Positions 8,456-15,543 of a stretch of 44,008 bases of DNA are shown piece after piece. Positions within the stretch are counted from its first letter, which is position 1; each line of letters opens with the position of its first letter. The translations under genes and the position numbers were made by a program. The notes under the pieces are model-generated. The model made no database searches. It was not told the origin of the DNA and saw only the letters and a program-made list of their open reading frames with translations. Origin of the DNA: Caldovatus sediminis (GTDB lineage Bacteria; Pseudomonadota; Alphaproteobacteria; Acetobacterales; Acetobacteraceae); assembly GCF_014644455.1 (NCBI RefSeq), contig NZ_BMKS01000009.1:112423-156430 (forward strand), in the 5' to 3' direction.

Positions 8456-8986
8456 ATGAACGAGACGCGCAAGAAACCGGCCGCCATCCTGCCCGGCGAG
8501 CACTGGTTCGTCGTCGCCAACGGCAGCCGGGCCAAGGCGTACGTCAAGCGCGCGAGCGAGTCCGGCTACGACCTGGTCGCCGAATGGGACGAGCCCGAGG
8601 CGCGCATGCGCGACTCGGAGCTGGGCGAGGACCGTCCGGGCCGGGCCTTCGCCGGCGGCCCCGGCCGGCGCGACGCGGCCGCCGGCGGCCGTCCCGGCAT
8701 GGTCCAGCGCAGCGGCATGGAGTGGGACCGCATCGACGACAGCCCGAAGGAGCACGCGAAGCGCAACCTGATGCAGCGCATCGCCGAGGACATCGCCGCC
8801 TCGCTGCGCAGCGGCGCCATCAAGGGGGTGGCGCTGGTGGCGCCGGGCCGGCTGCTCGGCCAGCTCCGGGAGCACATCCCGAACGACCTGCGCCATGCCG
8901 TGCTCGCCGAGCACGAAGGAGACCTGACCCAGCTTCCGACGGCCGAACTGTTCGAGCATCTGGACCGCCTGCGCCGCGGCGTCTGA
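8456..8986 (+). CDS. Host-attachment family protein (baeRF-like)
   Basis: A 176-aa protein of the family annotated as 'protein required for attachment to host cells'. Diagnostic pieces are the N-terminal WFVVANGSRAKAYVK, a variable Gly/Arg-rich linker (about 65-85), and the C-terminal segment KGVALVAPGRLLGQLREHI followed by LTQLPTAELFEHL. The family is now thought to be related to archaeo-eukaryotic release-factor folds; its real biochemical role is unclear. I chose ATG 8456, with GGAG upstream and the conserved region beginning soon after. An in-frame ATG at 8405 would add 17 residues without a good ribosome site. It lies 75 bases after the exporter ATPase and may be separately transcribed. 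Confidence 0.8.
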   Translation: MNETRKKPAAILPGEHWFVVANGSRAKAYVKRASESGYDLVAEWDEPEARMRDSELGEDRPGRAFAGGPGRRDAAAGGRPGMVQRSGMEWDRIDDSPKEHAKRNLMQRIAEDIAASLRSGAIKGVALVAPGRLLGQLREHIPNDLRHAVLAEHEGDLTQLPTAELFEHLDRLRRGV

Positions 8987-9079
8987 CCGCGGCGCGCGGG
9001 TCCGCCCCCGCCGCGCGGGCCCGCCCGCGTGGCGGCCGGCGCCCTTGAACCGGCGGGACCGGCGGGCCAGTTTCGCCGC

Positions 9080-9433
9080 ATGGACCACCCGCATCCGCCG
9101 CGGCATCGCCGCCCGCCGCCCCTGCTCGACCTCACCCCCGATGGCGAGTTCCGCGACGCCACCCCTGGCGCGGACGCGCGCGGCGCCTCGGCGATGGACC
9201 GCGCGCTGGCGCGGATTGGCGGCGTCGCGCTGCTGCTGGCGCTGGCCGCGGGCGGGCTGCTGCTGGTCTCGCTCGCGCTGCTGTTCATCGGCTTGCTGCT
9301 GCCGGTGGTGGTCGTGGCCGGCGCGGTCGGCGCGGCGAGCCTGTGGTGGCGGCTGCGCCGCCTGCGGCGCGCGGCTGCCGGCGGCACCGCTGCCGCAAGC
9401 GGCCTGCGGGTCGTGGTGATCCGCCCCCGCTGA
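9080..9433 (+). CDS. Small membrane protein, unknown function
   Basis: A 117-aa protein from ATG 9080. A Pro/His-rich cytoplasmic-looking N-terminus (about 45 residues) precedes a long hydrophobic region of two adjacent membrane helices, around VALLLALAAGGLLLVSLALLFIGLL and PVVVVAGAVGAASLWW. It ends in a basic Arg-rich tail. An alternative in-frame GTG at 9029 would lengthen it by 17 residues. I recognise no family. It follows the host-attachment gene by 93 bases, and the next gene runs convergently. Confidence 0.55.
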   Translation: MDHPHPPRHRRPPPLLDLTPDGEFRDATPGADARGASAMDRALARIGGVALLLALAAGGLLLVSLALLFIGLLLPVVVVAGAVGAASLWWRLRRLRRAAAGGTAAASGLRVVVIRPR

Positions 9434-9589
9434 GGCGGGGCGCCAGCGCAGGGCGGGCGCCGGTTCCGGCTGCCCGCAACCGGTCCTCTGGAGCGGATCG
9501 CGGACGGCGGAGGCGGGCGGGGGCGTGAATCCGCCCGGCCGGCGACGGGCCGGAGCCGGCGCGGCGGGCACGGGCGGGCGGAACCGGCT

Positions 9590-10675
9590 CTAGCCGGCGG
9601 CCTCCGCCGCGGCGATCGCCGCGGGGCGGCCGGCGTCCTCGGCGCGCAGGCCGCAGACGTCCGCGAGCAGCGCGAAGCTGCGCCGGCGCGCCGCCGGATC
9701 GTGGCACGCCGTCACCACGGCGAACTCGGCGATGCCGCCATGCGCGGCCGAGAGCGCCTCCAGCTTCGCCCGCACCTGCTCCGGCGCGCCGACCAGGGCG
9801 CGCTCGCGCATCCGCGCGACCCGCGCGCGCTCGGCCTCGGAATAGTCGTAGGCCTCCGCCTCCGCGACGCTGGGCAGGGGGACGAACAGGCCGCGGTCGC
9901 GCATCAGCCGCCACAGCTCGCGCGAGCGGAACAGGCGCAGCGCCTCGGCCTCGGTGTCGGCGACGAGGCAGAACACGCCGAGGCCCGGATGCGGCGCGGC
10001 GAGGCGGCCCGGCCGGCCGGGATGCGGGCGGAACTGCTCGCGGTAGAGCGCGATCGCCTGCTCGCTGCCGCCGCCGTCGGCGAAGAAGTGGGCGAAGCTG
10101 TAGGGGAGGCCGAAATAGGCGGCGACCTGGGCGCCGAAGTCGCTGCTGCCGAGGACCCAGACCTCCGGCCGCGTCTCCACCACGGGCTGGGCGACGACGG
10201 TGCGGAAGGGGTGGTTCTCCGGCAGCCCGTCGCCGAGCCAGCCGAGCAGCTCCATCACCTGCGCCGGGAAGCGGTCGGCGGCCTGGGCGGCGTCGGGGTT
10301 GAGGGCGAAGGCGGTGCGCCCGTCGCTGCCCGGCGCGCGGCCGACGCCGAGGTCTATGCGTCCCGGCGCGATCGCCTCCAGCACCCGGAACTGCTCGGCG
10401 ACCTTGAGGGCGGAGTAGTGCGGCAGCATCACGCCGGCGCTGCCGACGCGGATGCGCCGCGTCGTCGCGGCGATGGCGGCGGCGAGGATCTCCGGCGCGG
10501 TGCCGGCGAGCGCGCCGCTGTTGTGGTGCTCCGACATCCAGAAGCGCCGGTAGCCGAGCGCCTCGACATGGCGCGCGAGCGCGAGCGTCTCGCGGATCGC
10601 CTCGCCGGGCGTGCGGCCGGAGGCGACCATGGACTGGTCGAGGACGGAGAGGGTGAAGGGCGGGGGAGAGGGCAT
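9590..10675 (-). CDS. LLM-class flavin-dependent oxidoreductase (luciferase-like)
   Basis: A 361-aa TIM-barrel flavin monooxygenase of the bacterial luciferase-like superfamily, group 1 ('MsnO8/alkanal monooxygenase-like'). Visible hallmarks are LSVLDQSMVASGRTPGEAI at the start, YRRFWMSEHHN near residue 47, IRVGSAGVMLPHYSALKVAEQF, and GRIDLGVGRAPGSD. EVWVLGSSDFGAQVAAYFGLPYSFAHFF lies mid-protein. These are the FMNH2 and phosphate-binding loops of the family. ATG at 10675-10673 is supported by GAGGAG eight bases upstream; the longer open frame has no ribosome site. It lies 80 bases downstream of the DUF445 gene on the same strand and may be co-transcribed. Substrate unknown. Confidence 0.9.
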   Translation of the reverse strand: MPSPPPFTLSVLDQSMVASGRTPGEAIRETLALARHVEALGYRRFWMSEHHNSGALAGTAPEILAAAIAATTRRIRVGSAGVMLPHYSALKVAEQFRVLEAIAPGRIDLGVGRAPGSDGRTAFALNPDAAQAADRFPAQVMELLGWLGDGLPENHPFRTVVAQPVVETRPEVWVLGSSDFGAQVAAYFGLPYSFAHFFADGGGSEQAIALYREQFRPHPGRPGRLAAPHPGLGVFCLVADTEAEALRLFRSRELWRLMRDRGLFVPLPSVAEAEAYDYSEAERARVARMRERALVGAPEQVRAKLEALSAAHGGIAEFAVVTACHDPAARRRSFALLADVCGLRAEDAGRPAAIAAAEAAG

Positions 10676-10755
10676 CGGCGGACTCCTCGCCGGCAAAGGT
10701 GGCGCGGCGGGGCGCCCGGGTCGAGGGCGCGCGGAAAGGGCCCCGTTCGCGGCGC

Positions 10756-12051
10756 TCAATAGGCGACGCGGCCGAACACCGCGCTCAGCAGCGCGAACAG
10801 CGCCGCGCCGGCGAGGAAGCCGACCAGCGTGCCGTTCATCCGCACGTACTGCAGGTCGCGCCCGACGCGCAGCTCGATCTTCTCCACCACCGTCGCGCTG
10901 TCCCAGCCCTGCACCACCTCGGCGATGAATTCCGCCAGGCGCAGGCGCGCGGTCGGCAGCAGCGCGAGCAGCACATGCTCGACGCCGCGGTTCAGCCGCT
11001 CGCGCGCCGCCTCGTCCTCGGTCAGGATGCGCCCGGCATTGGCGAGGGCGGCCTCCAGCGCCGCGACCGTGCGGCCGGAGGGGTTGGTCGCGTCGGCCTC
11101 CAGCGCCGCGCGCAGCCGGGCCCAGACGTCGCCGAGCCAGCTCGCCACCGCCGGGTTGGCGAAGGCGCCGCGCAGCGCGCGGCCGATGGCGGCGGCGCGC
11201 TCGGGGTCGGTCTCCAGGCGCTCGATCTCGGCCTGCACCCAGGCGTCGAAGGCGGCGCGCAGCTCGCTGTCGCTGGGCTCGACGCGGGCGAGCTGCTCGT
11301 TCACCGCGGCGAGGATGCGCCGGGCGATCGCCGCGCCGGCGATCCAGCCGACCAGCGCGCCGCCCTCCGCGCGCACGCGCGCCTCGATCGCCTCGCGCAG
11401 CTGCTCCTCCTTCTCGGCCAGCAGGGCCTTGCTGCGCGCGAGCACCAGGTCGAGCACCTGCTGATGCCGCCCGCTGGCGACGAGGGCGCGCAGCGAGCGG
11501 GCCAGGAGTTGCGCCGCGGCCGGGCCGCCGAGCCAGCGCGGCAGCAACCGCTGGGCGAGGCGGCGCGCGCGGCCGTCCTCGAGGCTCGCCAGCACCCGGG
11601 GCAGGCCGGCGGCGAGGGCCGTCGCCGCCGGCCGGGTCGCCTCCGCATCGTTCAGGAAGCCGCGCAGGATGGACGCCAGGTCGAGCCGGCCGAGGACGCG
11701 GTTCAGCTCCTGCTCGGTGAAGACGTGGTTGGCGACGAAGCTGCCGAGCGCCCGGCCGAGCCGGTCCTTCTGCCGCGGAATGATCGCCGTGTGCGGGATC
11801 GGCAGGCCGAGCGGGCGGCGGAACAGCGCCGTCACCGCGAACCAGTCGGCGAGGCCGCCGACCAGCCCGGCCTTCGCGCCGGCCTGGAGCAGGTCGGTCC
11901 AGTAGCCGGGCGGCAGGTAGTAGGCGAGGATCACCAGGCCGCCCATCGCCGTCAGCAGCCCGGTCGCGACGGCGCGGTGGCGGGCGAGGGTGCGGCGGAG
12001 CTCGGTCTCTGGGTCGGGAAAGGACCGGGGCGCGGAGTGCCTGCCCTGCAT
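10756..12051 (-). CDS. DUF445 family inner-membrane protein (YjiN-like)
   Basis: A 431-aa protein with an N-terminal membrane helix (about 28-46, ATGLLTAMGGLVILAYYL). The DUF445 signature AGLVGGLADWFAVTALFRRPLG and IPHTAIIPRQKDRLGRALGSFV follow. A long, mostly helical region sits in between, and a C-terminal pair of helices around LVGFLAGAALFALLSAVFG ends the protein. The family is widespread and of unknown function. The 5' end is 51 bases from a Zur-like palindrome that faces the zinc transporter operon on the other strand, so the two units are divergent. Confidence 0.88.
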   Translation of the reverse strand: MQGRHSAPRSFPDPETELRRTLARHRAVATGLLTAMGGLVILAYYLPPGYWTDLLQAGAKAGLVGGLADWFAVTALFRRPLGLPIPHTAIIPRQKDRLGRALGSFVANHVFTEQELNRVLGRLDLASILRGFLNDAEATRPAATALAAGLPRVLASLEDGRARRLAQRLLPRWLGGPAAAQLLARSLRALVASGRHQQVLDLVLARSKALLAEKEEQLREAIEARVRAEGGALVGWIAGAAIARRILAAVNEQLARVEPSDSELRAAFDAWVQAEIERLETDPERAAAIGRALRGAFANPAVASWLGDVWARLRAALEADATNPSGRTVAALEAALANAGRILTEDEAARERLNRGVEHVLLALLPTARLRLAEFIAEVVQGWDSATVVEKIELRVGRDLQYVRMNGTLVGFLAGAALFALLSAVFGRVAY

Positions 12052-12102
12052 GGGGGGCGGGTTCTACCTGTGGGGCCGGAGCTTGCCCAGCCGGCCGAGT
12101 CT

Positions 12103-12120
12103 GTTACATGATAACGTTAT
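12103..12120. promoter_or_regulatory. Zur-like operator (AT-rich overlapping palindromes)
   Basis: An AT-rich island in extremely GC-rich DNA. GTTAcatgaTAAC (12103-12115) is a 4+4 inverted repeat, and the overlapping ATAACGTTAT (12111-12120) is a perfect 10-base palindrome. Zur boxes of proteobacteria are built from GTTAT/ATAAC half-sites, and a zinc-type ABC transporter follows immediately. The second palindrome overlaps the ATG of the 41-aa peptide gene, so binding would block transcription or initiation. The assignment to Zur is inference from motif and context. Confidence 0.6.
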
Positions 12121-12244
12121 GCTTGGGCACGCCACCTGGACCGATCCGCTCGCCCTCTCGTCCGGCACCGGGGCGCGTCTCGTCCTCGCCGCCGGCGTGG
12201 CCGCCCTGCTGTGGCTCGGCGTCCTCTGGGCGATGACGGGCTGA
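12119..12244 (+). CDS. 41-aa single-pass membrane peptide ahead of znuC
   Basis: A 41-residue ORF from ATG 12119 to the stop at 12244, five bases before the ATPase start. A polar N-terminus of about 18 residues precedes one clear membrane helix (RLVLAAGVAALLWLGVLWAM). Its position inside the putative Zur operator and directly ahead of the transporter ATPase suggests a co-regulated leader or small accessory subunit. I know of no family. It might also be only a leader ORF controlling translation of znuC. A conventional Shine-Dalgarno is not obvious because the operator occupies that space. Confidence 0.45.
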   Translation: MLGHATWTDPLALSSGTGARLVLAAGVAALLWLGVLWAMTG

Positions 12245-12249
12245 GGGCG

Positions 12250-13011
12250 ATGACGATGGCGACGGCCGTGCCCGAGATCCGGCTGCGCGACCTCACCGTC
12301 TGCCATGCGCGGCGCCCGGCGGTGCACCACCTGACGGGCCGCTTCGCGCCCGGCAGCCTGACGGCGGTGGTCGGGCCGAACGGCGCGGGCAAGACGACGC
12401 TGCTGCGCGCCATCGCCGGACTACACCGGCCGGAGGAGGGGCGCGTCGAGCTGCCGCGGGAGGCCCGCATCGGGCTGCTGCCGCAGCAGGCGGCGCTCGA
12501 CCGACGGTTCCCGATCGCCTGCCTCGATGTGGTGATGTTCGGCCTGTGGCCGGCAGTGGGACCGTTCCGGCGCGTGCCGCGGGCGCTGCGCGAGCGGGCG
12601 TCGGAGGCGCTCGCCGCGGTCGGCCTCGCCGGCTTCGAGGCGCGGCCGGTGGGCAGCCTCTCCGCCGGGCAGTTCCAGCGGGCGCTGTTCGCCCGGCTCC
12701 TGCTGGAGGATGCTCCGATAATCCTGCTCGACGAGCCGTTCAACGCGGTGGATGCCCGCACCGCCGCCGACCTGCTGCGGGTGGTGCGGCGCTGGCACGG
12801 CGAGGGGCGCACCGTGATCGCGGTGCTGCACGACCTCGACCTGGTGAGACGGGAGTTCCCCGAGACGCTGCTGCTCGCCCGCGAGCCGATCGCCTGGGGG
12901 CCGACCGGCGAGGCGCTCTCCGCCGCCAACCGCCTGCGCGCGCGCATGATGGCCGAGGCCTGGGCGGAGGAGGCCGGGGCCTGCACGCGCGGGGACGCGG
13001 TCGCCGCGTAG
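12250..13011 (+). CDS. znuC: Zinc/manganese ABC transporter ATPase, ZnuC-like
   Basis: A 253-aa ATPase of the metal (Zn/Mn/Fe) ABC importer family. Motifs: Walker A GPNGAGKTT near 46, Q-loop LPQQAALDRRFPIACLDVVMFGLW (the RRFP...V..V.FGL stretch is typical of ZnuC/MntA ATPases), signature LSAGQFQRALFARLL, Walker B IILLDEPFNAVD and H-loop VLHDLDLV. ATG 12250 is the start consistent with the family; an upstream in-frame ATG at 12211 overlaps the small peptide gene. It energises metal uptake with the permease downstream. No periplasmic binding-protein gene (znuA) is in the cluster. Zinc rather than manganese is inferred from the Zur-like operator. Confidence 0.85.
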   Translation: MTMATAVPEIRLRDLTVCHARRPAVHHLTGRFAPGSLTAVVGPNGAGKTTLLRAIAGLHRPEEGRVELPREARIGLLPQQAALDRRFPIACLDVVMFGLWPAVGPFRRVPRALRERASEALAAVGLAGFEARPVGSLSAGQFQRALFARLLLEDAPIILLDEPFNAVDARTAADLLRVVRRWHGEGRTVIAVLHDLDLVRREFPETLLLAREPIAWGPTGEALSAANRLRARMMAEAWAEEAGACTRGDAVAA

Positions 13012-13044
13012 CGGGACCGGCCCCCGATCCGAAGGTCCCCAGCC

Positions 13045-13914
13045 CTGCTGCACGACCTCCTCCTCGCCCCCTTCGCGGAGTTCGGCTTCCTCCGCCGCGC
13101 CCTGGTCGGCTGCCTGGCGCTGTCGGTGGCCGGACCGCCGCTCGGCGTCTTCCTGATGCTGCGGCGCATGAGCCTGACCGCGGACGTGATGGCGCACGGC
13201 GTGCTGCCCGGCATCGCGGCCGCCTTCCTGGTCGCGGGCCTCTCGGTGCCGGCACTATGGCTCGGCGGGCTGCTCGCGGGGCTGGCGGTGGCGGTCGGGG
13301 CGGGCGCCCTGTCGCGGGCGACCGGCGGGCGCGAGGACGCGGCGCTGACCGGCCTCTACCTGGTCGCGCTGGCGCTCGGCGTGGCGCTGATCTCGGTGCG
13401 CGGCGGGGCGATGGACCTCACCCATCTGCTGTTCGGCAGCGTGCTGGGGGTGGACGACCCGGCGCTGCTGCTGATGGCGGGAACGGCAACGCTGACGCTT
13501 CTCGCGCTCGCCTTCGCCTGGCGGCCGCTGGTTCTGGAGTGCTTCGACCCGGACTTCGCGCGCGCGGTCGGGGCGCGCGGCGCGCTGTGGCATCTCGCCT
13601 TCCTGGCGCTGGTCGCGCTGAACGTGCTGGCGGCGTTCCAGGCGCTCGGGACGCTGATGGCGGTGGGGCTGATGATGCTGCCCGCCGTCGCCGCGCGGCA
13701 CTGGGCGCGCGGGGTGGGGGGGATGGTCTACGCGGCGGCGGGCGTCGCCGCGACGTGCTCGGCGCTCGGGCTGCTGCTCTCCTATCATCTCGACCTGCCG
13801 AGCGGGCCGGCGATCGTGCTGGTGGCGGGGCTGGCCTGGGCCGTCTCGGTGCTGTTCGGGCCGGTGGACGGGCTGCTGCCGCGGCTGGTCCGGCGGCCGC
13901 ATCTCGCCGGCTGA
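13045..13914 (+). CDS. znuB: Zinc/manganese ABC transporter permease, ZnuB-like, probable CTG start
   Basis: An ABC-3 family membrane permease with the hallmark RRMSLTADVMAHGVLPGIA and about eight hydrophobic helices. Later segments VLECFDPDFARAVGA and LGTLMAVGLMMLPAVAARHWA are also diagnostic. The first ATG/GTG/TTG in frame is GTG 13126, but that would delete conserved N-terminal residues (LLHDLLLAPFAEFGFLRRALVGCLAL) encoded in frame from 13045. Between the znuC stop (TAG 13009-13011, same frame) and there, the only near-canonical starts are CTG 13045 and CTG 13048, with GAAGG at 13031-13035 ahead. I therefore annotate a CTG start (289 aa). Readthrough of the TAG to give a ZnuC-ZnuB fusion is the alternative. 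Confidence 0.8.
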   Translation: MLHDLLLAPFAEFGFLRRALVGCLALSVAGPPLGVFLMLRRMSLTADVMAHGVLPGIAAAFLVAGLSVPALWLGGLLAGLAVAVGAGALSRATGGREDAALTGLYLVALALGVALISVRGGAMDLTHLLFGSVLGVDDPALLLMAGTATLTLLALAFAWRPLVLECFDPDFARAVGARGALWHLAFLALVALNVLAAFQALGTLMAVGLMMLPAVAARHWARGVGGMVYAAAGVAATCSALGLLLSYHLDLPSGPAIVLVAGLAWAVSVLFGPVDGLLPRLVRRPHLAG

Positions 13915-14039
13915 CGGTCGCCTCGCCGCGTCGCGGCGGGCGCGGCGGCCGGGCCCCGGGCCCCGGCGCGCGGCCATCGACTCCCCGCGCCGCGTCCTCT
14001 ATCCGGCAGCCAGCACGGGCGAGGCGACGGGAGGCGCGC

Positions 14040-14390
14040 ATGGCGATCCGGCGACTGGCGGAAGAGGAGCGGCTGAGCGGGGCGGTGGTCGCGAACGGCC
14101 TGGTCTGGCTGGCCGGCCAGGTGGCCGACGACGCGAGCCTCGACGTCGAGGGACAGACTGCGGACATCCTGCGCCAGATCGACGCGCTCCTGGCGGAGGC
14201 GGGGACCGACAAGTCCCGCCTGCTCACCGTGACCGTGGTGCTCGCCGACATCCGCGATGCGCCGGCGATGAACCGCGCCTGGGACCGCTGGCTCAACCCC
14301 GCCGCGAAGCCCGCCCGCATGACGATCCAGGGCGCGCTGGTGGACCCGCGCTGGCGGGTCGAGATCACCGGGGTCGCCGCGCTGCCGTGA
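14040..14390 (+). CDS. RidA/YjgF/YER057c family protein
   Basis: A 116-aa member of the Rid superfamily, whose archetype hydrolyses reactive enamine/imine intermediates formed by PLP enzymes. Family features: the N-terminal strand SGAVVANGLVWLAGQVADD, the helix ADILRQIDALLAEAGTDKSRLLTVTVVLADI, and the C-terminal MTIQGALVDPRWRVEITGVAALP. The usual substrate-binding Arg position near RVEIT falls at 'RWRVEI', resembling Rid groups other than RidA proper; activity is therefore not assured. ATG 14040 has GGGAGG upstream. The stop overlaps the K+ channel start by four bases (GTGA), an odd pairing. Confidence 0.85.
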   Translation: MAIRRLAEEERLSGAVVANGLVWLAGQVADDASLDVEGQTADILRQIDALLAEAGTDKSRLLTVTVVLADIRDAPAMNRAWDRWLNPAAKPARMTIQGALVDPRWRVEITGVAALP

Positions 14391-15472
14391 CCCCGGTGCC
14401 GGCCGGCCCTCCGCCGCGCCGCGTGTCGCCGTCGCTCCGCGGCTGGCTGCGTTCGGTCGGCTTCACCCTCGCGCTGAGCCTGCTGGTCGCCGCGGGGGTG
14501 GCGGGGGGCGGGCAGGTCTCGCCCGGAGTGGTGCTGGGCGCCGCGGGGCTGGGGCTGGGCGTGCTCTACAGCCTGTTCCCGCACGGCATGCATTTCGCCT
14601 TCGGCACGGCGAACGGCTTCGCGGTGTACGCCTGCCTCTACGTGTTCATGGGACGCGCCGGCTTTCCCGATGCCGCGCCCTGGGCCAAGGCGGTCGGCTT
14701 CCTGCTGCCGGTCGCCGCCTTCCTCGCCGCGGTCTGGGCCCGCCGCTCCGCGCTGCGCGCGCTGGCCGAGGCGCGGCGGCCGTTCGACACGGCCCATCTG
14801 CCGCGGATGATGCGCTTCCTCCTCGCGCTCGCCGCCATCGGCGTCGTCTCGATGGTGGTGCCGGAGGGGCGGATGCCGGGACCGGCCCAGACGGTCTCCC
14901 TGCTTGCCGCCATGACGGCCGTCGCCGTGGTGGTGGCCGCGTCGGTGCGCGACGTGGTGCGGCTGCTGGTGGACGTGGCGCTGATCTTCGAGACGATGGG
15001 CCGCCGGCTCGGACGCCTCGCCGTGCCGATCACTGCCTTCGTGACGGTCTACGCGCTGCTCGTGATCACCTTCGCGTCCTTCTACCGCATCGCCGACGGC
15101 CTGAGCGCCGCCCCCGTCTTCGCCAGCCCGGCCGGGCCGTTCCGGCTGGACTTCGCCGACGCGCTGCACTTCTCGGTCGCGACGCTGAGCACGGTCGGCT
15201 ATGGCGACATCCGCCCCGTCGGCGACGGGGTGCGGGTGCTGGCGAGCCTGCAGGTGCTGCTCGGGCAGTTGCTGCTGCTGTTCGGCTTCGCCGAGATCAT
15301 GCGGAGCACGCGGATGCGGGCGTGGGAGCACGGAGGGGAGGCAGAGAGGCCGAGCGGCGGGGCGCCGCCGCGGCCCTCGCGCGGAAATCAGCTGGGCAAG
15401 CCGGCGGAGGGCGGGGAAAGTGGTGCCGTCCCCGCGGGCCGGCGCCGCGCTTCCGCCGGCGAAGGGGCGTGA
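14387..15472 (+). CDS. Two-TM-type potassium/ion channel domain protein
   Basis: A 361-aa inner-membrane protein with at least six N-terminal hydrophobic helices. A C-terminal pore module follows, with outer helix VPITAFVTVYALLVITFASFY, pore loop and selectivity filter STVGYGDI (TVGYGD at residues 269-274), and inner helix LASLQVLLGQLLLLFGFAEI. TVGYGD is the K+ channel signature. No RCK or cyclic-nucleotide domain follows; the tail (about 55 residues) is Gly/Pro/Arg-rich and looks disordered. The start GTG 14387 overlaps the RidA stop. The family has the 'potassium channel family protein' architecture. Ion selectivity is inferred from the filter; gating is unknown. Confidence 0.85.
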   Translation: MTPVPAGPPPRRVSPSLRGWLRSVGFTLALSLLVAAGVAGGGQVSPGVVLGAAGLGLGVLYSLFPHGMHFAFGTANGFAVYACLYVFMGRAGFPDAAPWAKAVGFLLPVAAFLAAVWARRSALRALAEARRPFDTAHLPRMMRFLLALAAIGVVSMVVPEGRMPGPAQTVSLLAAMTAVAVVVAASVRDVVRLLVDVALIFETMGRRLGRLAVPITAFVTVYALLVITFASFYRIADGLSAAPVFASPAGPFRLDFADALHFSVATLSTVGYGDIRPVGDGVRVLASLQVLLGQLLLLFGFAEIMRSTRMRAWEHGGEAERPSGGAPPRPSRGNQLGKPAEGGESGAVPAGRRRASAGEGA

Positions 15473-15543
15473 TCGCGCCGCAATCGCCGGCGAGGCTGGC
15501 GGGAGCCGGCGGCGATGCCGAGGACGGAGGCGGGACGAAGAGG

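Noticed and set aside
7358-9571. A 737-aa minus-strand open frame
   Set aside because: Antisense to the exporter ATPase and host-attachment genes; no domain motifs and biased composition.
9420-9589. GC-rich inverted repeats between convergent genes as a bidirectional terminator
   Set aside because: Stems are short or imperfect and no T-run follows; such repeats arise by chance at this GC content.
13126-13914. GTG 13126 as the true start of the metal permease
   Set aside because: Would remove conserved N-terminal residues and part of the first membrane helix encoded in frame upstream.
12546-14390. A 614-aa plus-strand open frame covering znuC, znuB and the RidA region
   Set aside because: Only the last 116 residues are a real protein (RidA-like); the rest is a shadow of the ABC transporter genes.
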